The position numbers and the translations under genes were made by a program. Under the pieces are notes generated by a model. The model searched no databases. It had not been told where the DNA came from and worked only from the letters and a program-made list of their open reading frames with translations. This document shows positions 6,293 to 13,164 of a stretch of DNA of 19,561 nucleotides, piece by piece (the first letter of the stretch is position 1; each line of letters opens with the position of its first letter). Origin of the DNA: CAZALT01 sp964485515 (lineage in GTDB: Bacteria; Actinomycetota; Acidimicrobiia; Acidimicrobiales; Acidimicrobilacustridaceae); the NCBI GenBank assembly GCA_964485515.1, contig CAZALT010000055.1:1-19561 (forward strand), read 5' to 3'.

Positions 6293-8067
6293 GCGCGCTC
6301 GTCAGCGAGGTCGGTGCCGTCAGCGAACCCATCAGCGGTCGAGTCGGCCACCGGGCTGGGCCCTGGCTCGGACTCGGGCTCGGACTCGGACTCGGACCCT
6401 GGCGCCGATCCACCTGACGGGTGGTGGCCATCGCGGGCGGCGTCGACCCGTTGGCCGGCCTTGATCGTGTGCCGGGCCAGGAAGGCGGCCGCGACGATGA
6501 TGAGCGAGGCCAGCCAGAGCGCGAGCCGTACGCCCGGCACGGCGATGGACCACGGCCCGATCTCGACCACCCCGCCGACCAGCGACTCGGAGAGCGAACC
6601 GAGCGCGGCGGCGAGCAGCGGCCCGGCCACCATCGAGACCAGCACGCACAGGCGGACGAGCGTGTTGAGCGAGCTGAAGACCCGGCCCCGCAGCTCGTCG
6701 GAGACCTCCTCCTGGAGCAGCGAGAAGCCGACCACGTAGACGGGACCGACGAACGCGCCCATGAGGAACACGAACACGAGCGTCACCCCCAGCACCGACG
6801 AGGACGACGCGGCGAACAGGGCCACACCAGCCACCAACAGCGACGTGGTGAACACCCGGGGCTTGGACAGTCGGCGCTGCAGCATCGAGATGGCGACCGC
6901 GCCCGTGGCGACGCCGAAGCCGAGCGCCGTCATGAACAGGCCGTAGCCGGCGTCACCCGCGCCCAGCACGTCGGTGGCGAACAGCGCCCCGAGCGGGATG
7001 AGCATGCCGCCGCCGATGAGGCCCGTGGCGATACCGAGGTTCACCGCCCGAACGGTGTGGTTGATGAAGATGTACTGCCACCCCTCCTTGAGCTCGTGGA
7101 CGGTGGCCATGAGGTCGACGCGGCGCGAGTCGGAGCGTGCCGCGCCACGGGCTCGCTGCGGGATGACCAGCCGATGGATCATCCATGCTCCGAACAGGAA
7201 GGTGAGCGCGTTGACGTACAGCGCCAGCGACATCTGGTCGGGCTGCAGGAACGCCGGGACGTCGAAGCTCGCGAGCCAGCTCGCCACCACGGCCAGCAGG
7301 GCGAAGAGCAGCGAGGCGAAGGGGAAGGTGCCGTAGGCGGCGGCGAGACCGAGCGAGTTCGCCGTCGTGAGGTGGTCGGGCGGAACCAGGTTCGGAACCG
7401 TCGCGTCCTTGGCCGGCGCCCACAGCAACGTGAAGATCTCGAGGACGAGCGACGCGACGACGAGACCGCCGAGGCCGTCGACGAAGGGCAACGCCAACAT
7501 GACCGCGGCTCGGCCCAGCCCGCACACGACCATGACCTTCTTGCGGTCGAGCCGGTCGACGAAGACGCCGGCGACGGGACCGAAGAAGAAGCCGGGGACG
7601 ATGCGCGCCGCCATGACGAGCGAGACGGCGGCCGCGCCGCTGCCCCCACCGACGCGCGTGGCGAGCACGATGATGGCCGAGAACCCGAGCCAGTCACCGA
7701 GCGATGCCACGACCTGCACCAGCCACAGGCGGAAGAACTCGTCGGTCGCGAACAACCGGACGTGCCAGCCGGGTCGATCGCTGGCGTTGGGCGTGTAGAT
7801 GTCGTCGCGGGTCGGGGCGTCGTCGGGACCGAGGCCGAAGCCGAGTCCGGCCAGGTCGTCACGTGCCTCGACCGAGCGGACCAGCTCCTCACCTCGACGG
7901 AGGCCATCGGCTTGGTGGATCGCCTCGGCGGTCTCGATGAGGACCTCTTCGATGGTGGCGGGGAACTCGTCGAGCTCGGCGCTCGCCGCGTCGTGCGCCG
8001 CGTCCACGGCCGCATCGGTGTGGTCCGGGACGCGACCGTGCCCGGGATCTGGTCGGAGGGTGGCCAC
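6289..8067 (-). CDS. MFS-type integral membrane protein encoded just before tmk
   Basis: A 592-residue protein with about 110 soluble N-terminal residues and then 10-12 hydrophobic segments starting near EFFRLWLVQVVASLGDWLGF. The MFS loop signature appears as GVFVDRLDRKKVMV, and the pattern resembles the MFS_3/EntS-like exporter group. No substrate can be assigned. The C-terminal tail is acidic and repetitive (SESESEPESEPGP), encoded by a GGACTC-like simple repeat at about 6365-6405. The GTG at 8067 lies 52 nt after topA and lacks a Shine-Dalgarno, so the start is uncertain. The gene is fused in position, though not in frame, to tmk by a GTGA overlap. Topology and family are clear; transport activity is inference. 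Confidence 0.85.
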   Translation of the reverse strand: MATLRPDPGHGRVPDHTDAAVDAAHDAASAELDEFPATIEEVLIETAEAIHQADGLRRGEELVRSVEARDDLAGLGFGLGPDDAPTRDDIYTPNASDRPGWHVRLFATDEFFRLWLVQVVASLGDWLGFSAIIVLATRVGGGSGAAAVSLVMAARIVPGFFFGPVAGVFVDRLDRKKVMVVCGLGRAAVMLALPFVDGLGGLVVASLVLEIFTLLWAPAKDATVPNLVPPDHLTTANSLGLAAAYGTFPFASLLFALLAVVASWLASFDVPAFLQPDQMSLALYVNALTFLFGAWMIHRLVIPQRARGAARSDSRRVDLMATVHELKEGWQYIFINHTVRAVNLGIATGLIGGGMLIPLGALFATDVLGAGDAGYGLFMTALGFGVATGAVAISMLQRRLSKPRVFTTSLLVAGVALFAASSSSVLGVTLVFVFLMGAFVGPVYVVGFSLLQEEVSDELRGRVFSSLNTLVRLCVLVSMVAGPLLAAALGSLSESLVGGVVEIGPWSIAVPGVRLALWLASLIIVAAAFLARHTIKAGQRVDAARDGHHPSGGSAPGSESESEPESEPGPSPVADSTADGFADGTDLADERA

Positions 8068-8119
8068 TAGGAGTGCAACGCTACGTGGTGGGACGGTCGC
8101 GGAAGGGGCTTTCGCCGGT

Positions 8120-10984
8120 TCAATCGGCGACAGGAGCGTCGGTCGCGTCGCCGCTGGCCGCCTTCTTCGCAACCGACTTCTTCGCCGCCGACTTCTTGGC
8201 GGTCGACTTCTTCGCCGCCGGCTTCTTGGCCGCCGACTTCTTGGCGGCCGACTTCTTGGCTGCTTTCTTCGCCGGGCGCTTCTTGGCCGCCTTCTTGGTG
8301 GACGGACCCTTGTCCCGTCGATCCTGGAGGAGCTCGGAGGCCCGCTCGTCGGTGATGTTGTCGGGATCGTCCGACCGGCGCAGCGACGCGTTGGTCTCGC
8401 CGTCGGTGACATAGGGACCGAACCGGCCCTCCTTCACCACCATCGGCTTGCCGCTCACGAGGTCCTTGCCCAGTTGCTTGAGCGGCGGCTTGGCCACCTG
8501 GCCCCGACGCATCTTGGGCTGGGCGAGGATCTCGAGCGCCTCGGGCAGGGTGATGGTGAGGAGTCGCTCCTCGTTGTCGATCGTGCGGCTGTCCTTCTTG
8601 TCGTCCGCGTCGATCTTCTGGATGAACGGGCCGAACTTGCCGTTGTGGGCGGTGATCTGGATCCCGTCAGCCGGATCGACGCCGACCACCCGGGGCAGCG
8701 ACAGCAGCTCGAGTGCATCGTCGAGGGTGATGCGATCGAGGGTCATCGTCTTGAACAGCGACGCCATCTTCGGCTTGAAGCCGGTGTCGTCGTCGAACTC
8801 GCCGAGCTGCACGTACGGGCCGAAACGACCGTTCTTGGCGAACACGGGAAGGCCCGACTCGGGATCGTCGCCGAGGGGCCGACCGCCCTTGGGCATGGCC
8901 AGCAGCTCGAGGGCGAGCTCGACGGTGATCTCGTCGGGGGCGAGACCCGTGGGGATCGACGCCGTGTCCTCACCGCGCACCAGGTAAGGGCTGTTGTCCC
9001 GACCCGGCTTGGCCACGATGAGCACGTCGTTGGGATCGAAGCCGATCGGGATGGAGTTGATGGCCGCCGCGTCGATGGCCTCGATGCGATCGGCGACCTT
9101 GTCCTTGAGGCCACCCGAGCGGCGACCGACGTCGTCGGCCTGACCGAAGTAGAACTCGGACAGCCACGGCACGAGCTCCTCGTCACCGCTGGCGATGTGG
9201 TCGAGCTCGTCTTCCATGCGGGCGGTGAAGGCGTAGTCGATGAGGTCGGGGAAGTGCTGCTCGAGCAGGTTCACGACCGCGAACGCCTTGAACGACGGGA
9301 CGAGCGCCGTGCCCTTCTTCCACACGTACTCGCGATCGACGATGGTCTTGATGGTCGACGCGTAGGTGGAGGGGCGACCCACGCCGAGCTCCTCCATGCG
9401 CTTGACGAGCGACGCCTCGGTGAACCGGGCCGGAGGTTGGGTGTCGTGGCCGTTGGCGCTGATGTCGGTGGCCGAGACGCGATCGCCTTCGGACAGCGCC
9501 GGGAGCTGGCGCTCCTGCTCGTCTTCGGCGTCCTCGGCATCGAGGTCGGTGACGTAGGCGAGGCGGAAGCCCTGGTGGCCGATGATCGTGCCGCTGGTGG
9601 AGAACTCGACGTCTTCCCAGCGGAAAGCTTCGCCGGTGGGCAGGGGGAGAGCATCCTGGGGAGCGGGGTTGGCCGCGCCGAGCCGAACCGTGACGGTCTC
9701 ACCGGTGGCGTCGGTCATCTGCGAGGCGATGGTGCGCTTCCAGATGAGCTCGTAGACCTTGGCGTCCTGGCCGTTGACCTCGCGGCCCACGACGTCGGGC
9801 GACCGAAAGGATTCACCCGACGGGCGGATGGCCTCGTGGGCCTCCTGCGCGTTCTTGGCCTTCTTCGTGTACACCCTCGGCGCGTCGGGGACGTACTGGG
9901 CGCCGTAGCGCTCGGTGATCTCGCGGCGGGCCGCGGCCAGCGCGGTGTCCGACAGCGTGGTGCTGTCGGTTCGCATGTAGGTGATGTAGCCGGCTTCATA
10001 GAGGCTCTGCGCCGAGCGCATGGCCTGCGACGCCGAGAGGCGCAGCTTGCGACCGGCCTCTTGCTGGAACGTGGAGGTGGTGAACGGCGCGGCGGGCCGA
10101 CGGCGGTAGGGCTTGCGCTCGACGCTCCGGACGCCGAAGTCGACCGCATCTCCTTCGAGCGACCGCGCCAGCAGCTCGGAGCGGGGGCCGTCGAGGACCG
10201 CGACGCCCTCACGGACCACGCCGTCCTGACCGAAGTCCTTGCCGGAGGCGAGGCGCTTGCCGTCGAGCTGCACGAGCTGCGCGCCGAAGGTCCGCGAGTC
10301 GGACCCGGCCACCGACGTGTTCACGAACTGCGCGTCGAGGTCCCAGTACGACGCGGAGACGAACGCCATGCGCTCGCGCTCACGCTCGACGATGAGTCGG
10401 GTGGCGACGCTCTGGACTCGACCGACGGTGGTGCCCTGGCCGACCTTCTGACGGGCGGCGGCGGCCAGCGGTCCGTAGCCGTAGATGCGGTCGAGGAAGC
10501 GACGGGCCTCCTGGGCGCTCACGAGGTCGTCGTTGAGGTCCCGTGGGTTCGCCATGGCATGGGCGATCGCCGCGGGCGTGATCTCGTGGAACACCATGCG
10601 CTTGACCGGCATGGAGGTGGGCGGGTTGAGCACCTCGAGGAGGTGCCACGAGATGGCCTCGCCTTCGCGATCCTCATCGGTGGCGAGGTACAGCTCGTCG
10701 GACTCCTTGAGCAGGCGCTTCAGATCTCTGATGCGGTCCTTCTTGTCGGGGCTGATCACGTAGAGCGGCTTGAAGTCGTTCTCGACGTCGATCCCCAGGA
10801 TCTCCCACTTGCGCTTCTCTGCTTCGGGCACATCCGATGCCCTGGCCGGCAGATCGCGGACGTGGCCGACCGACGCCTCGACGGCGGGTGTGCCGTCCAC
10901 GACGGATATGTCGGTGTCCGCGAGGAAGCGCTCGATGGTCCGCGCCTTTGCCGGCGACTCCACGATGATCAGTGCTCTGGCCAT
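8120..10984 (-). CDS. topA: DNA topoisomerase I (type IA)
   Basis: Relaxes negative supercoils through a 5'-phosphotyrosine intermediate. The 954-residue protein begins MARALIIVESPAKART. The Toprim domain has E9 and DEDREGE (103-109; D103, D105, E107), and the catalytic Tyr is Y336 in GYITYMRTDS. Three C-terminal topoisomerase repeats carry NGRFGPYV, NGKFGPFI and EGRFGPYV without zinc-finger cysteines. A basic tail of KKSAAKK-type repeats follows, as usual in actinobacterial TopA. One stretch (171-187, PLAAAARQKVGQGTTV before GRVQSVAT) departs from the family's usual SPxLWxKV...LSAGRVQS; the other reading frames there do not restore it. The ATG at 10984 is chosen by homology and by a TTGACA promoter placed for leaderless translation. 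The frame remains open upstream to 11155. Confidence 0.96.
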   Translation of the reverse strand: MARALIIVESPAKARTIERFLADTDISVVDGTPAVEASVGHVRDLPARASDVPEAEKRKWEILGIDVENDFKPLYVISPDKKDRIRDLKRLLKESDELYLATDEDREGEAISWHLLEVLNPPTSMPVKRMVFHEITPAAIAHAMANPRDLNDDLVSAQEARRFLDRIYGYGPLAAAARQKVGQGTTVGRVQSVATRLIVERERERMAFVSASYWDLDAQFVNTSVAGSDSRTFGAQLVQLDGKRLASGKDFGQDGVVREGVAVLDGPRSELLARSLEGDAVDFGVRSVERKPYRRRPAAPFTTSTFQQEAGRKLRLSASQAMRSAQSLYEAGYITYMRTDSTTLSDTALAAARREITERYGAQYVPDAPRVYTKKAKNAQEAHEAIRPSGESFRSPDVVGREVNGQDAKVYELIWKRTIASQMTDATGETVTVRLGAANPAPQDALPLPTGEAFRWEDVEFSTSGTIIGHQGFRLAYVTDLDAEDAEDEQERQLPALSEGDRVSATDISANGHDTQPPARFTEASLVKRMEELGVGRPSTYASTIKTIVDREYVWKKGTALVPSFKAFAVVNLLEQHFPDLIDYAFTARMEDELDHIASGDEELVPWLSEFYFGQADDVGRRSGGLKDKVADRIEAIDAAAINSIPIGFDPNDVLIVAKPGRDNSPYLVRGEDTASIPTGLAPDEITVELALELLAMPKGGRPLGDDPESGLPVFAKNGRFGPYVQLGEFDDDTGFKPKMASLFKTMTLDRITLDDALELLSLPRVVGVDPADGIQITAHNGKFGPFIQKIDADDKKDSRTIDNEERLLTITLPEALEILAQPKMRRGQVAKPPLKQLGKDLVSGKPMVVKEGRFGPYVTDGETNASLRRSDDPDNITDERASELLQDRRDKGPSTKKAAKKRPAKKAAKKSAAKKSAAKKPAAKKSTAKKSAAKKSVAKKAASGDATDAPVAD

Positions 10985-10992
10985 GTGGCGAC

Positions 10993-11022
10993 AGGTTGAG
11001 AGCACGACGGCGCCTTTGTCAA
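10993..11022 (-). promoter_or_regulatory. topA promoter, probably leaderless
   Basis: TTGACA (11017-11022) with an 18-nt spacer to CAACCT (10993-10998), then 8 nt to the ATG at 10984. The extended context CCAGTTGACA and all spacings equal those before leuL. No Shine-Dalgarno precedes the ATG, consistent with a transcript starting on or beside it. The -10 matches TANNNT only at A and T. Confidence 0.6.
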
Positions 11023-11192
11023 CTGGCGGCGTCGCCCGGCCGTCGCCGAGCCGAAGGATCGAGCCGATCGTGCGGGGTCCCGATGAGCCCCTCGGCGAGC
11101 TCGTCGGTGAGTCCATCGGCGATGGCCTGGTCGCGTGCGAAGAGGGCCTGTCCATCAGACGGGGGGTTGACTTCGAGAGATCTGTTAGGCAT
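11019..11192 (-). CDS. Possible 57-residue protein upstream of topA
   Basis: An ORF starting MPNRSLEVNPPSDG and ending RRRPGDAAS. Its middle (FARDQAIADGLTDELAEGL) is helical-looking and has the strong C/G third-position bias of real genes here. The ATG sits inside the palindrome before bfd, and the stop codon lies within the TTGACA of the topA promoter. No convincing ribosome site is present. I do not recognise a family. It may be a genuine small gene cotranscribed towards topA, a remnant, or chance. Confidence 0.3.
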   Translation of the reverse strand: MPNRSLEVNPPSDGQALFARDQAIADGLTDELAEGLIGTPHDRLDPSARRRPGDAAS

Positions 11193-11198
11193 CCTTAC
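11167..11198 (+). promoter_or_regulatory. bfd promoter with overlapping palindromic operator candidate
   Basis: TTGACT (11167-11172) lies 17 nt before CATCCT (11190-11195), a usable if weak -10. GTTAGGCATCCTTAC (11184-11198) is a hyphenated palindrome of form GTWAGG-N3-CCTWAC that covers the -10. Its TTAGG...CCTTA halves recall DtxR/IdeR iron boxes, which would suit an iron-gene promoter. It is shorter than the 19-bp consensus and its half-site spacing differs, so the regulator is a guess. Confidence 0.4.
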
Positions 11199-11244
11199 CC
11201 GTATCCCGTCGGGTGCTGTGGGTACCGAATCGGGGAGCCGCACC

Positions 11245-11430
11245 ATGATCGTCTGCCACTGCACCGCCACCAACGACACCACCGTCCGCGATGCGATCGC
11301 GTCAGGCGCAGGCCAGGTCGACGACGTCGTCGACGCCTGCGGTGCAGGCAGCGACTGCGGTGGCTGCCACCGCACCATCGAGCGCCTGCTCGCCCAGTTC
11401 GGTCTCGAGCCCGAGCCCGTCGCCGCCTGA
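11245..11430 (+). CDS. bfd: Bacterioferritin-associated ferredoxin-like protein
   Basis: A 61-residue [2Fe-2S] protein of the BFD-like family. Cysteines are at 4, 6, 38 and 41 (VCHC ... DCGGCH), the spacing of characterised Bfd proteins; an additional Cys is at 32. Bfd docks on bacterioferritin and delivers electrons that reduce and release stored iron. The ATG at 11245 has a good ribosome site (GGGGAG, 7 nt upstream). bfr follows 282 nt downstream on the same strand, which supports the function. A palindrome overlapping the -10 suggests regulation by iron or redox state. Confidence 0.9.
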   Translation: MIVCHCTATNDTTVRDAIASGAGQVDDVVDACGAGSDCGGCHRTIERLLAQFGLEPEPVAA

Positions 11431-11457
11431 CATCGGTCACACCGAACCGCCTTGATC

Positions 11458-11474
11458 GCCGCCCGTCGGGCGGC
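11458..11474 (+). terminator. Short GC hairpin after bfd
   Basis: GCCGCCC and GGGCGGC form a 7-bp stem with a 3-nt loop, 27 nt past the bfd stop, followed by ATATTC. There is no real U-tract, so it could be a weak terminator or a chance GC palindrome. Confidence 0.35.
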
Positions 11475-11712
11475 ATATTCGCGACCGGACCCGCCGTGGC
11501 CGCCCGGCCCGCGTCGCACGGCCGATCGCGTGGAAACGCCCGCTGGTGCCGACCATCAACGTCGCCTAACCCGACGCTGGAACACCCGCTAACCGGAACA
11601 TTGTGGCATCCCACACCCATTCGGTGTCATGCGATACTCCTCGCAACGCCGAAGCTGCGCCACCCGCGCGCCGGTCGACCGCCAAACCCGCCGAGAGGAA
11701 GAGGAGACCGCC
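11475..11712 (+). promoter_or_regulatory. bfr upstream region with candidate extended -10
   Basis: No gene is visible here. TGC-GATACT (11630-11638) is an extended -10 candidate without a recognisable -35, giving a leader of about 68 nt. Just upstream ACACC-CATTC-GGTGT (11613-11627) is a short inverted repeat that could be an operator. CTAACC occurs twice in the same orientation (11566-11571, 11589-11594) and resembles half an IdeR box, but a full iron box is absent. Confidence 0.35.
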
Positions 11713-12189
11713 ATGCAGGGAGATCCTGAAGTCATCGAGCTGTTGAACGAGGTGCTCACCGCCGAGCTGACCGCGGTCAACCAGTACTTCATCCACTATC
11801 GGATGTGCGAGAACTGGGGCTACGAGCGCCTGGCGGCCAAGAACCGCGAAGAGTCGATCGACGAGATGAAGGACGCCGACGAGCTCATCGGCCGCATCCT
11901 CTACCTCGACGGCATCCCCAACATGCAGCGACTGAACCCCGTCGCGGTGGGCGAGACGGTGCACGAGCAGCTCCAGCTCGACCTCGAGCTCGAGCGCTCT
12001 GCCATCGAGCGCTACAACCGGGGCATCGCCCTCGCCGTGGCCAAGGGCGACAACGGCACCCGCGATCTGCTCGAGAGCCGCCTCACCGGCGAGGAGTCCC
12101 ACGCCGACTGGCTCCAGGCGCAGCTCGAGCTCGTCGAGCAGGTCGGCCTGCAGAACTACCTCGCCCAGCAGATCAAGCACGAGGAATAG
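11713..12189 (+). CDS. bfr: Bacterioferritin
   Basis: Iron-storage ferritin-like protein of 158 residues, the same length as E. coli Bfr, expected to form a 24-mer. The four-helix pattern is complete and begins MQGDPEVIELLNEVLTAEL. Ferroxidase ligands E18, E51, E94, E127 and H130 are present, as are Y25 and the inter-subunit haem ligand M52. Residue 54, normally the ferroxidase His, is Asp (DEMKDAD; codon GAC), and E. coli His-46 is Glu here. Iron oxidation chemistry may therefore differ. The ATG at 11713 follows a strong GAGGAG ribosome site. With bfd upstream, the pair covers iron storage and reductive release. A GC hairpin at 12206-12236 ends the gene. Confidence 0.95.
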   Translation: MQGDPEVIELLNEVLTAELTAVNQYFIHYRMCENWGYERLAAKNREESIDEMKDADELIGRILYLDGIPNMQRLNPVAVGETVHEQLQLDLELERSAIERYNRGIALAVAKGDNGTRDLLESRLTGEESHADWLQAQLELVEQVGLQNYLAQQIKHEE

Positions 12190-12205
12190 CCACCGGCTCA
12201 GAGGA

Positions 12206-12236
12206 GGGCCGCGCTCGGCACGCCCGGGCGCGGCCC
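12206..12236 (+). terminator. bfr terminator hairpin
   Basis: GGGCCGCGC (12206-12214) pairs exactly with GCGCGGCCC (12228-12236), 16 nt after the bfr stop, followed by GCTTCTCG. The U-tract is poor, as is common in high-GC genomes. A second, stronger palindrome begins 6 nt downstream. Confidence 0.6.
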
Positions 12237-12242
12237 GCTTCT

Positions 12243-12293
12243 CGAAATTGCGTGCCTCGCCGTTGTCCAACAACGGCGAGGCACGCAATTTCG
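12243..12293. repeat. Perfect palindrome with 24-bp arms and 3-nt loop
   Basis: Bases 12243-12266 are the exact reverse complement of 12270-12293; the loop is CCA. The outer ends are CGAAATTG and CAATTTCG, so each strand reads an A-tract into the stem and a T-tract out of it. It lies between convergent bfr and hydrolase genes, where a bidirectional terminator is expected. Its perfection and length exceed what termination needs, so it may also be a member of a dispersed palindromic repeat family. Confidence 0.9.
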
Positions 12294-12367
12294 GCACGAG
12301 CGAACGCTGGGACCGCGGTGCGTGGCGTCAACCTCGCGGTGGGCGCGGGCTCCGAGACCGGCCGAGC

Positions 12368-13039
12368 TCACAGGTTGGCCGGAGCCTCGCCTCGGTGCAC
12401 CCGCGCCAGCCACTCGCCCACGTGCCGCGCGGCCTCGTCGGTCACCACGTGCGCCCCAGGCACCTCGAAGTAGGTCACGGCGAAGCCCTCTTCGGCCAGC
12501 GACCGGGCACCCTGTTCGGCGACCTCGACCGGGGCGAAGCGGTCCTCGCTCGCCCCGGTCAAGAGCACGGGCCGACCCGCGACCGGTCCCGGATCGCGGG
12601 GGTGGTGGGCACCGGACCACGGTAGGAACGTGCAGATGCCGTACACGGCCGACGGCGCCACCACCCCAGGGGACAGGAGCAGCCCGAGCGAGATCCCACC
12701 ACCCTGGCTGAACCCGCCGATCACCGCGTCGGTCCGGTGCAGCCCCGTGCGCTCCTGCACGGTGTCGAGCAGCGCGTCGAGGGCGCGCACGGAGGCGGCG
12801 AACTGCTCGCGGGGCTCCGGGGTGCCCTTGAACAGGCCCCGGTGCCACAGCGGATGGCCGTCCTTCTCGAACGGTGCGTGCGGCACCACCACGAGGAAGT
12901 CGGCGTCGGGATCGATGAGTGCCAAGCGCTCCAGCAGCGGCGCAGGTGACTCGCCGTAGCCGTGGATGAGCAAGAGCAGACGGTCCTGGGGACCGTCCCG
13001 ATCGATGATGTCGTAGTCGAGCTCCAGGGTCGCAGTCAC
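12368..13039 (-). CDS. Alpha/beta hydrolase, phospholipase/carboxylesterase family
   Basis: A 223-residue cytoplasmic serine hydrolase. The oxyanion region is HGYGES (26-31), the nucleophile is S111 in GGFSQGG, the acid D166 in TGASEDRFAP and the base H197 in VPGAH. This layout matches the carboxylesterase/phospholipase (acyl-protein thioesterase-like) family. The real substrate cannot be read from sequence. The GTG at 13039 puts the conserved fold close to the N-terminus; GTG at 13090 is an alternative, and neither has a clear ribosome site. The gene is divergent from the cupin gene and convergent with bfr across the 24-bp palindrome. Confidence 0.85.
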   Translation of the reverse strand: MTATLELDYDIIDRDGPQDRLLLLIHGYGESPAPLLERLALIDPDADFLVVVPHAPFEKDGHPLWHRGLFKGTPEPREQFAASVRALDALLDTVQERTGLHRTDAVIGGFSQGGGISLGLLLSPGVVAPSAVYGICTFLPWSGAHHPRDPGPVAGRPVLLTGASEDRFAPVEVAEQGARSLAEEGFAVTYFEVPGAHVVTDEAARHVGEWLARVHRGEAPANL

Positions 13040-13083
13040 GGGGCGCAGCCCAGCACGTCGTCGTCGGTCGGTGCCAACCGGAC

Positions 13084-13133
13084 CCGACACGCCCGAGCGG
13101 CGGAGAGCGAACCGACACGCCCGAGCGGCGGAG
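13084..13133. repeat. 22-bp direct repeat, period 28, before the cupin gene
   Basis: The 22 bases at 13084-13105 recur exactly at 13112-13133; both contain GCCCGAGCGGCGGAG. The second copy ends about 20 nt before the cupin -10 box. The pair may be a duplicated regulator site for either divergent gene or a simple tandem duplication. Confidence 0.85.
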
Positions 13134-13151
13134 CGCGGATCTGACGTCGCG

Positions 13152-13157
13152 TAGAGT
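13152..13157 (+). promoter_or_regulatory. -10 box of the cupin gene, leaderless arrangement
   Basis: TAGAGT (TANNNT) ends 7 nt before the GTG at 13165, so the transcript should begin at or next to the start codon. No -35 consensus is seen and no Shine-Dalgarno exists, both consistent with leaderless expression. Confidence 0.5.
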
Positions 13158-13164
13158 CTGCGAC

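Noticed and set aside
5661..6431. Upstream extension of the holB frame through tmk
   Set aside because: The region is occupied by tmk in another frame; the extension is Arg/Pro-rich nonsense, and the GTG at 5660 gives a normal HolB.
10424..10474. Compensated frameshift in topA
   Set aside because: Neither alternative frame restores the conserved SPxLWxKV-LSAG sequence, so true divergence is more likely.
7799..10999. Open frame of 1066 codons on the plus strand across topA
   Set aside because: It is antisense to a clearly conserved topA, and its composition (Val/Asp/Gly/Arg-rich, low complexity) is that of a high-GC shadow frame.
10985..11155. Longer N-terminus for TopA starting at 11155
   Set aside because: TopA homology begins exactly at MARALIIVESPAK, and the TTGACA promoter lies inside the extension.
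11184..11198. Canonical 19-bp IdeR/DtxR iron box
   Set aside because: The half-sites are separated by 3 nt and the outer bases do not match the consensus; kept only as an operator candidate.
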